From contig NZ_STGV01000001.1 in NCBI RefSeq assembly GCF_004912165.1, positions 744,001-808,000 of the forward strand: DNA of 64,000 nucleotides, written 5' to 3'. Positions 19,113 to 28,134 of this stretch are shown here, piece after piece (position 1 is the first letter of the stretch; each line of letters begins with the position of its first letter). Origin of the DNA: Peteryoungia ipomoeae (GTDB lineage: Bacteria > Pseudomonadota > Alphaproteobacteria > Rhizobiales > Rhizobiaceae). Made by a program: the position numbers and the translations under genes. Under the pieces are notes generated by a model. That model was not told the DNA's origin, did no database searches, and was given only the letters and a program-made list of their open reading frames with translations.

Positions 19113-20282
19113 ATGAATGACACCACCACTTCCACCAACCTTGCCTATGTCCGTTCAGCCATGCTGGACCCGAAGCCAGCCCCCACCAGCTCAAGTTCCG
19201 TAATTGGCTGGGTGCAGGCAAACCTACTCGCGACGCCACGCGACATCCTTCTTACAATCCTTGGCGTGCTTCTGCTTTTCTGGATGCTGCCTGGGATTAT
19301 TGACTGGCTTTTCATCAATGCCGTCTGGACTGGCAGCGATCGCAGCGTCTGCGCCACCGTTGCGCAGGGGGGCATTCAACCGGACGGCTGGTCTGGCGCG
19401 TGCTGGGCCTTTGTCGGAGACCGCATCGAACAATTCATGTTCGGGCGTTATCCGCTTGATGAACGCTGGCGGCCTATGCTCGTGATGCTGGTCTTCGCGG
19501 CGCTGTTGGTGCCGATGCTGATTCCCAAGGCCCCTGCCAAAGGGCTCAATGCACTGGTACTCTTCGTGATCTTTCCGATCGCCGCATACTTCCTGCTGCA
19601 CGGCGACGTCTTCGGTCTCGAGCGCGTCGAAACACCGCTCTGGGGCGGCCTGATGGTCACACTGATCCTCTCCTTTGTCGGCATCGCCGTCTCGCTGCCG
19701 ATCGGTATTCTCCTTGCTCTTGGCCGCCGGTCGCATCTGCCTGTCATTCGCATGCTTTGCGTCGGCTTCATCGAGATCATCCGCGGCGTGCCACTGATCA
19801 GCGTTCTCTTCATGGCGAACGTGATGCTGCCGCTGTTTCTGCCCACGGGCTGGACGATCGACAATTTCCTGCGTGCATTGGTCGGCGTCGCGCTGTTTGC
19901 CTCTGCTTACATGGCCGAAGTCGTGCGCGGTGGCCTGCAGGCAATTCCAAAGGGACAGTCGGAAGGTGCCGATTCACTGGGTCTCAGCTACTGGCAGAAG
20001 ATCAGACTGATCATCATGCCGCAGGCGCTGAAGCTGGTTATCCCGGGTATCGTCAACACCTTTATCGGCCTCTTCAAGGATACGTCTCTTGTGTCGATCA
20101 TCGGCATGTTCGATCTGCTCGGGATCGTGCGCTTGAACTTTACCGATACAACCTGGATCACGCCCGTCACACCGCTGACAGGCCTCATTTTCGCTGGTGT
20201 CATTTTCTGGATCTTCTGTTTTGGAATGTCGCGTTATTCGGCATTCATGGAGCGCCATCTTGATACCGGACACACACGATAA
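19113..20282 (+). CDS. aapM: General L-amino acid ABC transporter permease AapM
   Basis: Second permease of the Aap importer, 389 residues. EAA loop '[20 protein letters not shown]' near residue 270 and '[20 protein letters not shown]' at the domain start. It pairs with AapQ to form the heterodimeric channel. A Shine-Dalgarno (GGAGAGATAAG) overlaps the end of aapQ. Confidence 0.96.
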   Translation: MNDTTTSTNLAYVRSAMLDPKPAPTSSSSVIGWVQANLLATPRDILLTILGVLLLFWMLPGIIDWLFINAVWTGSDRSVCATVAQGGIQPDGWSGACWAFVGDRIEQFMFGRYPLDERWRPMLVMLVFAALLVPMLIPKAPAKGLNALVLFVIFPIAAYFLLHGDVFGLERVETPLWGGLMVTLILSFVGIAVSLPIGILLALGRRSHLPVIRMLCVGFIEIIRGVPLISVLFMANVMLPLFLPTGWTIDNFLRALVGVALFASAYMAEVVRGGLQAIPKGQSEGADSLGLSYWQKIRLIIMPQALKLVIPGIVNTFIGLFKDTSLVSIIGMFDLLGIVRLNFTDTTWITPVTPLTGLIFAGVIFWIFCFGMSRYSAFMERHLDTGHTR

Positions 20283-20298
20283 ACGACGGGAGCAACCC

Positions 20299-21069
20299 AT
20301 GGCTCAGCCCAACACAATCACCCCTGCCGCATCAGCCAATGCCGCGGTTCAACTTATCCAGATGAACAAGTGGTACGGCGATTTTCACGTGCTGCGCGAC
20401 ATTGACTTGACCGTCAACAAAGGCGAGCGGATCGTCATCGCCGGTCCGTCCGGTTCGGGCAAGTCTACGATGATCCGCTGCATCAACCGGCTGGAAGAAC
20501 ATCAGTCCGGCCGGATCATTGTCGACAATATCGAGCTGACGAACGATCTGAAGAAGATCGATGAAGTCCGGCGTGAAGTCGGCATGGTCTTCCAGCACTT
20601 CAACCTTTTTCCGCATCTGACGATCCTGGAAAACTGCACGCTGGCGCCAATCTGGGTGCGCAAGATGCCGAAGAAGGAAGCCGAGGCCATTGCCATGCAC
20701 TTCCTGGAACGCGTCAAGATTCCGGAACAGGCCAACAAATACCCCGGACAACTTTCAGGCGGACAGCAGCAGCGCGTTGCGATTGCGCGCGCGCTCTGCA
20801 TGAAGCCGAAGATCATGCTCTTCGACGAGCCGACATCGGCCCTCGACCCGGAGATGGTCAAGGAAGTGCTGGACACCATGGTTGGCCTTGCCGAAGAGGG
20901 CATGACCATGCTTTGCGTGACGCACGAAATGGGCTTCGCCCGTCAGGTTGCCGACCGCGTGATCTTCATGGACCAGGGGCAGATTGTTGAGCAGAACGCC
21001 CCGGCGGAATTCTTCGACAATCCGCAACATGAGCGCACCAAGCTGTTCCTCAGCCAGATCCTGCACTGA
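20299..21069 (+). CDS. aapP: General L-amino acid ABC transporter ATP-binding protein
   Basis: Cytoplasmic ATPase of the Aap importer, 256 residues. Walker A '[10 protein letters not shown]' near residue 55, Q-loop '[10 protein letters not shown]', signature '[15 protein letters not shown]' and Walker B '[12 protein letters not shown]' are intact. Start [10 protein letters not shown] at 20299 after GGGAGCAACCC. Last gene of the operon, followed by a strong terminator. Confidence 0.97.
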   Translation: MAQPNTITPAASANAAVQLIQMNKWYGDFHVLRDIDLTVNKGERIVIAGPSGSGKSTMIRCINRLEEHQSGRIIVDNIELTNDLKKIDEVRREVGMVFQHFNLFPHLTILENCTLAPIWVRKMPKKEAEAIAMHFLERVKIPEQANKYPGQLSGGQQQRVAIARALCMKPKIMLFDEPTSALDPEMVKEVLDTMVGLAEEGMTMLCVTHEMGFARQVADRVIFMDQGQIVEQNAPAEFFDNPQHERTKLFLSQILH

Positions 21070-21085
21070 AATTGCACTGTCACAC

Positions 21086-21124
21086 AGAAAAGCCCGCTGG
21101 TCGTTTGACCGGCGGGCTTTTCTG
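21086..21124 (+). terminator. Rho-independent terminator of aapJQMP
   Basis: A 12-bp stem (AGCCCGCTGGTC / GACCGGCGGGCT, one T-G pair) with a GTTT loop, flanked by AAAA before and TTTTCTGT after, lies 20 bases past aapP. The A-run also makes it usable for the opposing gene. Confidence 0.9.
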
Positions 21125-21165
21125 TATGGGCCCTAAACGCTTGTGATCAGAGAGCGAAGCCTGGC

Positions 21166-21894
21166 TTAGCGGCACCAAATGTCGGCTTTGACCGCGCGCG
21201 GCTTTGCAAGACCTTCTGAGACAAGCATGGACCCCAGTGATCGCCCATTCCGCGTCGCAACCCGCAAGGCGCTACTGCCGGCTGCGGCCGCTCCGCCGAG
21301 CGGCTCCAGATCAAACCGGCCGGCGTTGAGCAGGGCGCGCAGTCTGACCTTCGAGGCAAACCCGACTTGCCGCTCCTGGGCGCAGCCCGCATCATCAATA
21401 CGCGGCGCCACGACATCGGCGAGAACATAGCGTTTCTTCTTGTACCAGAAACTGTCTCCACTGGTGACGCACATATCGAGCCCGGATGTCCCGCAGAAAT
21501 AGAAGGGTCCGGAGGCGCCGGCAAGCGCCGTCCCCGCGGAGGACTCTGCTGTCGCCTTGGGCTTCGGTGCGGCCAAGGCGGCGGAGGTGCCCGGCACGGG
21601 TTTCGGCGGAACAGGCGCGCGGGCCACACCGGTTTCCTTGGGCTGGGTATCGCGTTTGCGCGTCGATTGCGCAGTCTCCGACGCCTGGTCCCGTGTTTCT
21701 CGCCGCTGCTCGAAGCCATAAGGCTTCAGCGTTCGCAGCACGGCATCCCTGTTCTCGTAGAGCCCGATCCCGCCTGCGACGAGGCCGAGCAAAACCAGCC
21801 AGGACGTCATGCCCTGCCCGCTTGCGCGCGCGGAAGATCGGCTCGACTTGCGACGCTTGTTGGGAGCTCGACGGCTGGATGCGGCAGATGACAT
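21166..21894 (-). CDS. Membrane-anchored SNase-like (thermonuclease-fold) protein, catalytic residues missing
   Basis: A 242-residue protein: a basic, Ser/Arg-rich N-terminus, one membrane segment near residues 29-42 ('SWLVLLGLVAGGIGLY'), an Ala/Pro/Lys-rich linker, then an SNase-like domain from about residue 130 ('GDSFWYKKKRYVLADVVAPR', 'GRSLGSMLVSEGLAKP'). In active nucleases the second motif reads RLxxIDxPE; here Arg, Asp and Glu are replaced (V-L-A-D-V-V-A-P-R), so catalysis is doubtful. Four cysteines in the domain suggest disulfides in the periplasm. ATG chosen behind GAGAGGTTAACC. Confidence 0.68.
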   Translation of the reverse strand: MSSAASSRRAPNKRRKSSRSSARASGQGMTSWLVLLGLVAGGIGLYENRDAVLRTLKPYGFEQRRETRDQASETAQSTRKRDTQPKETGVARAPVPPKPVPGTSAALAAPKPKATAESSAGTALAGASGPFYFCGTSGLDMCVTSGDSFWYKKKRYVLADVVAPRIDDAGCAQERQVGFASKVRLRALLNAGRFDLEPLGGAAAAGSSALRVATRNGRSLGSMLVSEGLAKPRAVKADIWCR

Positions 21895-22061
21895 GGTTAA
21901 CCTCTCGTTAGCGCCATTATCAGGACCAAGGGTTTCCAAATGGTTGGCATGCCCGCGTCATCGCACAGAGATTTTCAGCGCAATGACAGACGCCACGCAA
22001 ACGCAAGGCAACCGACCCGGTCGGTCGCACCTACAAAAGAAACAAGGACTTAAATGGGGAA

Positions 22062-22138
22062 TGGCGATCCCTGTAGGGCTCGAACCTACGACCTAGTGCT
22101 TAGAAGGCACTTGCTCTATCCAGCTGAGCTAAGGGACC
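22062..22138 (-). tRNA. tRNA-Arg (anticodon TCT)
   Basis: On the reverse strand the acceptor arms GGTCCCT/AGGGATC pair, the anticodon stem AGTGC/GCACT encloses CTTCTAA (anticodon TCT), the T-arm has TTCGAGC, and CCA is encoded. 77 nt. It reads AGA codons. It lies 39 bp downstream of the NDUFS4-like gene in the same direction. Confidence 0.96.
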
Positions 22139-22177
22139 GGATCAGCCTGTTCCGAGCCCGGAACCGGCGAGAGAGCG

Positions 22178-22483
22178 TTAGTGTGTCCAGGGCTGCAGGC
22201 GGCTGTAGCGGAAATTGTCCGTGTAGGACACAACCTGGCGCTTGGCTTCCTTCGGCAGGATCACGCGGTAGTCGATGTTCTCGCGCTTGGCGTAAGCCTC
22301 GGCCTGTTCCAAGGTATCGAACAGCAGCTTGACCTGCTGGCGGGTGTCGGCGGAGGTCGTGTAACCCATCATCGGATCGATACGCCGTGGCACGGCCTGG
22401 TCGAACTCGAGAACCCACAGATGGGTCTTGGCTTTGCCGGACTGCATGGCGGTTTTTGCCGGGCGGTAGATCTTTGCAGACAT
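22178..22483 (-). CDS. ETC complex I subunit, NDUFS4-like
   Basis: A 101-residue protein of the 'ETC complex I subunit conserved region' family, homologous to the mitochondrial 18-kDa accessory subunit NDUFS4. Starts MSAKIYRPAKTAMQSGKAKT; contains 'THLWVLEF', 'DPMMGYTTSADTRQQVKLLF' and 'EQAEAYAKRENIDYRVILP'. It is expected to bind the matrix/cytoplasmic arm of NADH dehydrogenase. The ATG at 22481-22483 gives the family length; ATGs 3 and 28 codons upstream are possible. It lies between two tRNA genes of the same direction. Confidence 0.9.
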   Translation of the reverse strand: MSAKIYRPAKTAMQSGKAKTHLWVLEFDQAVPRRIDPMMGYTTSADTRQQVKLLFDTLEQAEAYAKRENIDYRVILPKEAKRQVVSYTDNFRYSRLQPWTH

Positions 22484-22570
22484 GACACTCATCCGTCTTG
22501 AAGCCAATGACGGCGAGGCAGCCCGCCGCCCTTCCTCACCTTTGCCCCAAGGGCCAAGGTTTTTCATCGC

Positions 22571-22647
<77 letters not shown>

Positions 22648-22742
22648 CTCCAGCGATGAGTGTGGGGATACACGGTTCCCTCTCGCCCTGCAACAGCAAA
22701 AACCGTGTTTTCTCCAGTTGATTTCACAGAATAATTCAGCAG

Positions 22743-23249
22743 TCAGGGTTTGGCGTCTGTCGCATAGTCCAAGGGCAGGACCAATCTCGCGCCTTCGGCA
22801 ATGCCAAGCTCGGAAGCACGCCCGGCACGAATCTCCAGCACATAGCGCACAGGAACGCCTGAACCGACGATGTCGCGGGAGAAGGGAACTGTCCGCTCTG
22901 CAACACGCACGACGCGCCCCTCCTCATCGATAAACACCATGTCGAGCGACAGGATGGTGTTTTCCATCCACATGGTCACCATGCGGGTTACGCCGAAATC
23001 GAAAAGCATTCCCTCATCATCGGCCAATCGCTCCCGACCCATCAGCCCGCGGGCGCGCTGGTCGGCAGTCAAAGCCCATTCGACGTCGAGGCTGACGATT
23101 TCGCCAGTCGTTAGCGTCATCTGAAGGCGCCCCTTGTCGAACACCACATCGGCCGCCGAGCGCATTGGGAGAAGCCAGGACGCGGCTGCAGCCAAACACA
23201 GAAAAAGCGCCACCAGGGCGCTTCCTCTAAATGTCTTCAAAAACACCAT
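22743..23249 (-). CDS. DUF192 domain protein with signal peptide
   Basis: 168 residues: an N-terminal hydrophobic signal ('GSALVALFLCLAAAASWLLP'), then DUF192 with 'LTADQRARGLMGRERLADDE', 'MLFDFGVTRMVTMWMENTIL' and 'DMVFIDEEGRVVRV'. The family is an extracytoplasmic beta-barrel domain of unknown role. It is 4 bp downstream of the cold-shock gene, a pairing seen in many alphaproteobacteria, and probably shares its transcript. Confidence 0.86.
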   Translation of the reverse strand: MVFLKTFRGSALVALFLCLAAAASWLLPMRSAADVVFDKGRLQMTLTTGEIVSLDVEWALTADQRARGLMGRERLADDEGMLFDFGVTRMVTMWMENTILSLDMVFIDEEGRVVRVAERTVPFSRDIVGSGVPVRYVLEIRAGRASELGIAEGARLVLPLDYATDAKP

Positions 23250-23253
23250 GCTC

Positions 23254-23832
23254 TTAGTGCGCCCGAAGTGCCGGACCCGGATTGTCCGGATGGATTTCGG
23301 CGGCCATCAGCCCTTTGTCGCCGGGTCCGAAGCGGACCAGAACGGTCTGGCCCGGACGCAACTCCGTCAGACCAAAACGGCGCAAAGTTTCCATGTGCAC
23401 GAAGATGTCTTCAGTGCCCTCGCCGCGCGTCAGGAAGCCGAAGCCCTTGGTGCGATTAAACCATTTGACCAAGACCCGCTCAAGCCCGCTTGTCGGGGTT
23501 ACCTGAACATGCGTCCGCATCGGCGGCATCTGGGAAGGATGCACCGCAGTCGACTGGTCCATGGAAAGAATGCGAAAGGCCTGATATCCGCGATCGCGTC
23601 TCTGGATCAGCGCGACGATGCGCGTGCCCTCGAGGATCGTCTGATAGCCATCTCGGCGCAGGCACGTGACATGGAGAAGGACATCTTGCATACCGTTATC
23701 GGGTACGATGAAGCCAAAACCCTTGGCGACATCAAACCACTTGACCACACCGGTAATCTCCAGCAGGTCAACGGCTTCGCCGGACACTTCCTCGAATCCA
23801 CCGAGCCCCTTCGATGATATTCTGTCCGCCAT
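23254..23832 (-). CDS. Protein with two cold-shock domains
   Basis: 192 residues with two CspA-like domains. The first has 'GVVKWFDVAKGFGFIVPDNG' and 'DVLLHVTCLRR' (about residues 26-60); the second has 'VLVKWFNRTKGFGFLTRGEG' and 'DIFVHMETLRRFG' (about 118-160). The RNP1 (KGFGF) and RNP2 (DIFVH/DVLLH) motifs point to single-stranded nucleic-acid binding. Start MADRISSKGLGGFEE at 23830-23832. The double-domain form is widespread in alphaproteobacteria and probably acts as an RNA chaperone. Confidence 0.91.
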   Translation of the reverse strand: MADRISSKGLGGFEEVSGEAVDLLEITGVVKWFDVAKGFGFIVPDNGMQDVLLHVTCLRRDGYQTILEGTRIVALIQRRDRGYQAFRILSMDQSTAVHPSQMPPMRTHVQVTPTSGLERVLVKWFNRTKGFGFLTRGEGTEDIFVHMETLRRFGLTELRPGQTVLVRFGPGDKGLMAAEIHPDNPGPALRAH

Positions 23833-24017
23833 TCCCCAAGCCCCTCGAATACGCGTCACATTTGCTTAGTTAACTGATTCCTTGAGATTCAGATTAACAT
23901 TTGCTTAATGCGGTTGCGCAAGCCCTTGTTTCACATTTCACCAGGTGCTTTTGCCCGCACAGCCTTGCTCGAAACTGTCGCCGGCCCCATATCCGTCACG
24001 CCATAGGAGAACTTGCA

Positions 24018-24458
24018 ATGCGCTACTTACATACGATGGTCCGCGTGAAGGACCTGGATGCCTCCCTGCACTTCTACTGCGAGCTTTTCGGACTGACGGA
24101 AATTCGCCGAATCGAGAATGAAAAGGGACGCTTTACGCTGGTCTTCCTTGCTGCAGCCGAGGACGCCGATCGAGCCAAGGGAGATATGGCGCCATGCCTG
24201 GAGCTCACCTACAATTGGGACACCGAGGATTATACGGGCGGACGCAATTTCGGCCATCTCGCCTATGAGGTCGATGATATCTATGCCATTTGCCAGAAGC
24301 TGATGGACAACGGCGTCACCATCAACCGTCCGCCGCGCGACGGGCACATGGCTTTTGTCCGCTCTCCCGACGGAATCTCGATCGAGATCCTGCAAAAGGG
24401 GGAGAGCTTGGCAGCACAGGAACCCTGGGCTTCGATGCAGAATACCGGCGCCTGGTAA
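24018..24458 (+). CDS. gloA: Lactoylglutathione lyase (glyoxalase I)
   Basis: Converts the methylglyoxal-glutathione hemithioacetal to S-lactoylglutathione. 146 residues: '[20 protein letters not shown]' start with metal-binding His, '[20 protein letters not shown]' with the second Glu and His, and '[10 protein letters not shown]' with the last Glu, so all four metal ligands are present. ATG at 24018 has AGGAGA upstream. The usual vicinal-oxygen-chelate fold length is matched. Confidence 0.94.
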   Translation: MRYLHTMVRVKDLDASLHFYCELFGLTEIRRIENEKGRFTLVFLAAAEDADRAKGDMAPCLELTYNWDTEDYTGGRNFGHLAYEVDDIYAICQKLMDNGVTINRPPRDGHMAFVRSPDGISIEILQKGESLAAQEPWASMQNTGAW

Positions 24459-24501
24459 TCCGCCTCGCGCAAGTTTGCGCCGCTAATCTCGCATGGATAC
24501 G

Positions 24502-24522
24502 GGAGGGCGAAGTTCGCCCTCC
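24502..24522 (+). terminator. Hairpin after gloA
   Basis: A perfect 9-bp stem (GGAGGGCGA / TCGCCCTCC, 3-nt loop) lies 43 bases after the gloA stop. There is no T-run, so it may only weakly terminate, and the next gene could be partly cotranscribed. Confidence 0.4.
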
Positions 24523-24553
24523 TCCCTCAAACGGGAATCCGAGCGAGACCGCC

Positions 24554-25456
24554 ATGACGACTGTCCCTCCTTACGACCTGCCCTCGGGCTTCGCCGCAGT
24601 TTTGGTTGCCTGCCTCGCTCTTTCCGGCTGCCAGACGAATCCCGTTGACCTATTGACGGTGGACGCAACGTCCGATCCTGCCACACCCTCCCCGGAGGTG
24701 CTGCAAAACGGGACGTACCGCGACCCTATGGTCTCGGTGCAGGGCAAGACAGGTGCACAACCGTCCGGCGCGCTTCCGTTGAGAGAATCAGCATCACCTC
24801 GCCTCACCGGCCACAGCAGGCCCATGGCCGCCGCCCACACCGAAATCGCGGAGCCACCGCCAGAGGTTCTGGCGCAACTGCAGGGCACGCAGCAGACGCT
24901 GGGTGCAGCCGCACCGATAGCCGCAGATCTTGGTGAGCTCACGATGCAGCCCACAGGGGTTCGCGCTGGGTCAAACAGCATTTTTGCCGCCGGTCAGGGG
25001 GCCGCAACCGCACCTCCCTCGGAGACCACGGTTAGCGGGTCCAGTCTTCTGCCCGCAGAATTGCCGAGGGTCGGCGTCCAGGCGACCAGCAAAAGCCTGT
25101 TCAGCCCGACAGTTGCGGCCAATCAGAACGAGCAGCCTGCACCGGCGCCAGCGGCGACTCGACCAATTGCTTCGCCAACGGTGGATGATGAAGCGCCGGT
25201 CTTGCGCAAGCTGTCGGATCCGCGTCCGAAGCGCAAGATTTTAGCCCTTCGCGAGCCGCCTGTGGCGCCAGCAGAAGCGGTCGAGATAACGGAGGCGCAG
25301 CTGGTTGCTCTTGATGCAGTCCCGGAAACAGAGAGTGAGATAGCCGGACCGACAGATCAGGGCCCAGCGCCAGCAACAAAAAAGGCCTGGCTTCCTTCAC
25401 TCTCAAAGCTTCTATCCGGCGGCAAGAAGAGCGCTGCGCAGCCCGCATCCCCCTGA
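24554..25456 (+). CDS. Hypothetical proline/alanine-rich lipoprotein
   Basis: A 300-residue protein not recognised as a characterised family. The N-terminus 'FAAVLVACLALSGCQTNPVD' is a lipoprotein signal with lipobox LSGC. The rest is low in aromatic residues and rich in Pro, Ala, Ser and Thr, with two similar stretches ('GVRAGSNSIFAAGQG' and 'GVQATSKSLFSPTV'), and a Lys-rich end ('LLSGGKKSAAQPASP'). It is probably an envelope-anchored, mostly disordered protein. It lies between gloA and the tRNA-Glu array. Confidence 0.7.
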   Translation: MTTVPPYDLPSGFAAVLVACLALSGCQTNPVDLLTVDATSDPATPSPEVLQNGTYRDPMVSVQGKTGAQPSGALPLRESASPRLTGHSRPMAAAHTEIAEPPPEVLAQLQGTQQTLGAAAPIAADLGELTMQPTGVRAGSNSIFAAGQGAATAPPSETTVSGSSLLPAELPRVGVQATSKSLFSPTVAANQNEQPAPAPAATRPIASPTVDDEAPVLRKLSDPRPKRKILALREPPVAPAEAVEITEAQLVALDAVPETESEIAGPTDQGPAPATKKAWLPSLSKLLSGGKKSAAQPASP

Positions 25457-25533
25457 TATCAAGGCGGATGACCGGTGTTCACCCGCACCAGATTGGCAAA
25501 GCGCATTTTGCGGGAAAAATTGAAAATTCACGC

Positions 25534-25561
25534 TTGCAGCCCCCGCTTAGTCTGACTATAA
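25534..25561 (+). promoter_or_regulatory. Promoter of the first tRNA-Glu gene
   Basis: TTGCAG and CTATAA are spaced by 16 bp; the -10 ends 19 bases before the tRNA. The same arrangement at the same distance precedes the other two tRNA-Glu copies. Confidence 0.7.
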
Positions 25562-25580
25562 GGGCGCCACCGAAGCGCAC

Positions 25581-25655
25581 GCGCCCTTCGTCTATCGGTT
25601 AGGACACCAGATTTTCATTCTGGGAAGAGGGGTTCGACTCCCCTAGGGCGTGCCA
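25581..25655 (+). tRNA. tRNA-Glu (anticodon TTC), copy 1
   Basis: Acceptor GCGCCCT/AGGGCGT, anticodon stem CCAGA/TCTGG around TTTTCAT (TTC), T-loop TTCGACT, encoded CCA. 75 nt. Identical to the copies at 25834 and 26087. Confidence 0.97.
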
Positions 25656-25786
25656 CTTCGATCTTTTCTCCTCAGTCATGAAAATTTACCCGTCATCGCC
25701 TAAGGCTTTGGTGCTGCTTGCCTTTTTCGCAGACTGCGAATTCCTCGCGACTGTGAAAAAACTGTCGTATTTTCTGCGCACCCCTC

Positions 25787-25814
25787 TTGCGTCGCCCCCT
25801 GCTTTTGGTCATAA
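25787..25814 (+). promoter_or_regulatory. Promoter of the second tRNA-Glu gene
   Basis: TTGCGT and TCATAA with 16-bp spacing, 19 bases before the tRNA. The block from the -10 to the tRNA is nearly identical to the other two copies, while the sequence further upstream is not. Confidence 0.7.
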
Positions 25815-25833
25815 GGGCGTCACCGAAGCGCAC

Positions 25834-25908
25834 GCGCCCTTCGTCTATCGGTTAGGACACCAGATTTTCATTCTGGGAAGAGGGGTTCGACTCCCCTAGG
25901 GCGTGCCA
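25834..25908 (+). tRNA. tRNA-Glu (anticodon TTC), copy 2
   Basis: Same 75-nt sequence as copy 1, encoded CCA included. It begins exactly 253 bp after copy 1. Confidence 0.97.
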
Positions 25909-26039
25909 CTTCGGATGTCTCCAGACAGTGTGGATAAGAGTTGGCTGCCTTTAGGCAAGCCTCTGCATTTCCTTGTTTTTCCCTGTCGTGGGAATCATTT
26001 CGCCCTGTGGAAAAACCTTCGAAATCCAGTGGAAACTGC

Positions 26040-26067
26040 TTGCATCACTCCAGGGATTTGGTCATAA
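26040..26067 (+). promoter_or_regulatory. Promoter of the third tRNA-Glu gene
   Basis: TTGCAT and TCATAA with 16-bp spacing, 19 bases before the tRNA, as for the other copies. Confidence 0.7.
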
Positions 26068-26086
26068 GGGCGCCACCGAAGCGCAC

Positions 26087-26161
26087 GCGCCCTTCGTCTA
26101 TCGGTTAGGACACCAGATTTTCATTCTGGGAAGAGGGGTTCGACTCCCCTAGGGCGTGCCA
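26087..26161 (+). tRNA. tRNA-Glu (anticodon TTC), copy 3
   Basis: Same 75-nt sequence as copies 1 and 2, encoded CCA included. It begins exactly 253 bp after copy 2 and ends 22 bp from the convergent recJ stop. Confidence 0.97.
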
Positions 26162-26183
26162 CTTCGATCTTTCCCTGACATCA

Positions 26184-27998
26184 TCATGCGATCAGCTTGG
26201 TTCCCGCAGCATCGAGCACGCGAAACTGCACCCGGCGATTGCCCTGCCAGTGGTCGGCGCTGAGATTGCCGGCCACATGGACCTGGTTGCCTTTGTTCGC
26301 CACCAGGAACCGGCCGAGATCGGTTTCGGCGGCGCGGAAGGCGATGCCGTCGAGCCTGCTGCCATCCATGCCTTCAAGCGTAATCTTGATGTGAGTCGTA
26401 CCAACCGGGCGGACATCGCGCAAACGGTGCAGCGGCACGGCAAACACAGGCTGCGGATGACCAGACCCATACGGCCCAGCTGCCTCCAGCTGGTCCACAA
26501 GTGCCAGTGTTGCGCCCGAAGCGCCAATTGCACCATCGACCTTGAGCGTCTGGTTCGCCGCAAGCGCAGCCACCTGCGACGCGGCCTGTTCGTCGAAGAA
26601 GTGACGCAACCGGCCCAGGTTTGATCGATCCACTGTCAGGCCTGCCGCCATCGCATGTCCACCACCCTTGACGAGAAGCCCTTCGTCAACAGCCGCGCGG
26701 ACCATGCGCCCCAGATCGAACCCGTTGATCGACCGGCCTGAGCCTGTGCCCTTGCCCAACGGATCGAAGGCAATTGCGAAGGCGGGCCGCTTGAATTTTT
26801 CCTTCAGCCGGGCAGCCAGAAGACCGACGATGCCCGGATGCCACTGCTCCTTGGCCGTCACAATCACAGCTGCAGTTTCGCCGGTCCCGTACTCCGCCAT
26901 CGCTTCGGCTTCTGCTTCCGCCAGCATGACGGCCTCCATAGCCTGGCGCTCGCGATTGAGCTCATCCAGCTTGGCGGCAATTGCGTCGGCCTCAGCGGTA
27001 TCATCAAGCGTCAAAAGACGGCTCCCAAGGGCGGCATCGCCAATCCGTCCACCGGCATTGATTCTCGGCCCAACCAGAAAGCCAAAATGATACGGTGTGA
27101 CTGGCCCACCAATTCCAGCGATGCGCAGAAGTGCAGCAAGCCCGGCATTGTTCTGGTGGCGAGCGGCAATCAGACCTTTCGTTACGTATGCGCGATTGAG
27201 GCCCTTAAGCGGCACCACGTCGCAAACCGTTGCCAGCGCGACGAGATCAAGCCAACCGAGCAGATCGAGAGACCGTGCAAATGGATGCCCCTTGTCACGC
27301 AGCAGACGCAGTGTCGCGACAAGCACCATGAACACCACGCCGGCGGCGCACAAATGCCCCTGCCCCGACAGATCGTCCTCGCGATTCGGATTGACCAGCG
27401 CATGGCAGGTCGGCATCGCGTGACCCATCTGGTGGTGGTCGATGATCACGACATCAGTCCCACGGCGCTCGGCAGCGCCCAGCGCCTCGATACTGGTCGA
27501 GCCACAGTCAACCGTGATCAGGAGTTCGGCACCGCGCTCGATCAACTGGTCGATCGCAGCCGCATTCGGTCCATACCCTTCAAAGATGCGGTCCGGGATG
27601 TAGATCTCCGCCTCAAGTCCGAAATGCGCCAGGAAGCGATGCATCAGCGCGGAAGAGGCCGCGCCATCGACATCGTAGTCGCCAAAAATCGCGACCCTTT
27701 GCTTCCGTTCAATGGCCTCTGCGATCCGAAGAGCTGCAGCATCACAATCGGTCAGCTTGGAAGGGTCGGGCATCAAGCCACGAATGGTCGGATCGAGAAA
27801 TGAGGAAGCTTCATCGACACCGACACCGCGGCCGGCCAGCACGCGCGCCACCAGCTCCGGGATCGCGTGCAGCTGACTCATCGCCAGCGCTCGGTTTTCG
27901 CCGGCCTGGTCAGTGCGCGACACCCAGCGCTGACCGCTCGCAGAAAGTTCGACGCCGAGGAATGCTCGGTCTACAGGGTCTACCGGTTGGGTTGGCAT
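26184..27998 (-). CDS. recJ: Single-stranded-DNA-specific exonuclease RecJ
   Basis: 5'-3' ssDNA exonuclease of recombination and mismatch repair, 604 residues. DHH phosphoesterase motifs are in order: 'VAIFGDYDVDGAASSAL' near residue 105, 'LITVDCGST', 'VVIIDHHQMG', 'ATVCDVVPL', then the DHHA1 'GSGRSINGFDLG' and 'VKGGGHAMAAG', and a C-terminal OB-like domain. Metal-binding Asp and His residues are intact. ATG at 27996-27998. Confidence 0.96.
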   Translation of the reverse strand: MPTQPVDPVDRAFLGVELSASGQRWVSRTDQAGENRALAMSQLHAIPELVARVLAGRGVGVDEASSFLDPTIRGLMPDPSKLTDCDAAALRIAEAIERKQRVAIFGDYDVDGAASSALMHRFLAHFGLEAEIYIPDRIFEGYGPNAAAIDQLIERGAELLITVDCGSTSIEALGAAERRGTDVVIIDHHQMGHAMPTCHALVNPNREDDLSGQGHLCAAGVVFMVLVATLRLLRDKGHPFARSLDLLGWLDLVALATVCDVVPLKGLNRAYVTKGLIAARHQNNAGLAALLRIAGIGGPVTPYHFGFLVGPRINAGGRIGDAALGSRLLTLDDTAEADAIAAKLDELNRERQAMEAVMLAEAEAEAMAEYGTGETAAVIVTAKEQWHPGIVGLLAARLKEKFKRPAFAIAFDPLGKGTGSGRSINGFDLGRMVRAAVDEGLLVKGGGHAMAAGLTVDRSNLGRLRHFFDEQAASQVAALAANQTLKVDGAIGASGATLALVDQLEAAGPYGSGHPQPVFAVPLHRLRDVRPVGTTHIKITLEGMDGSRLDGIAFRAAETDLGRFLVANKGNQVHVAGNLSADHWQGNRRVQFRVLDAAGTKLIA

Positions 27999-28134
27999 GG
28001 ATACCTTCCGGACGGATTTCGGCAGCCGTCCTCAATCGATCACGACTTGTCGACGGCGTACAAGCCACCGCCAGAACCTCTTCTATACGGATCGACGCGA
28101 AGATGGCCAGAGGCCTCTTGGTATCTTCAGGATT

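Noticed and set aside
24514-24527. CCTCCTCCCTC after gloA, similar to the cuckoo RNA loop motif
   Set aside because: It is the 3' arm of a simple hairpin, not a loop, and there is only one copy with no further hairpins or U-run.
25561-26170. A repeated array that at first sight resembles a CRISPR or satellite repeat
   Set aside because: The repeats are complete tRNA-Glu genes with encoded CCA and their own promoters.
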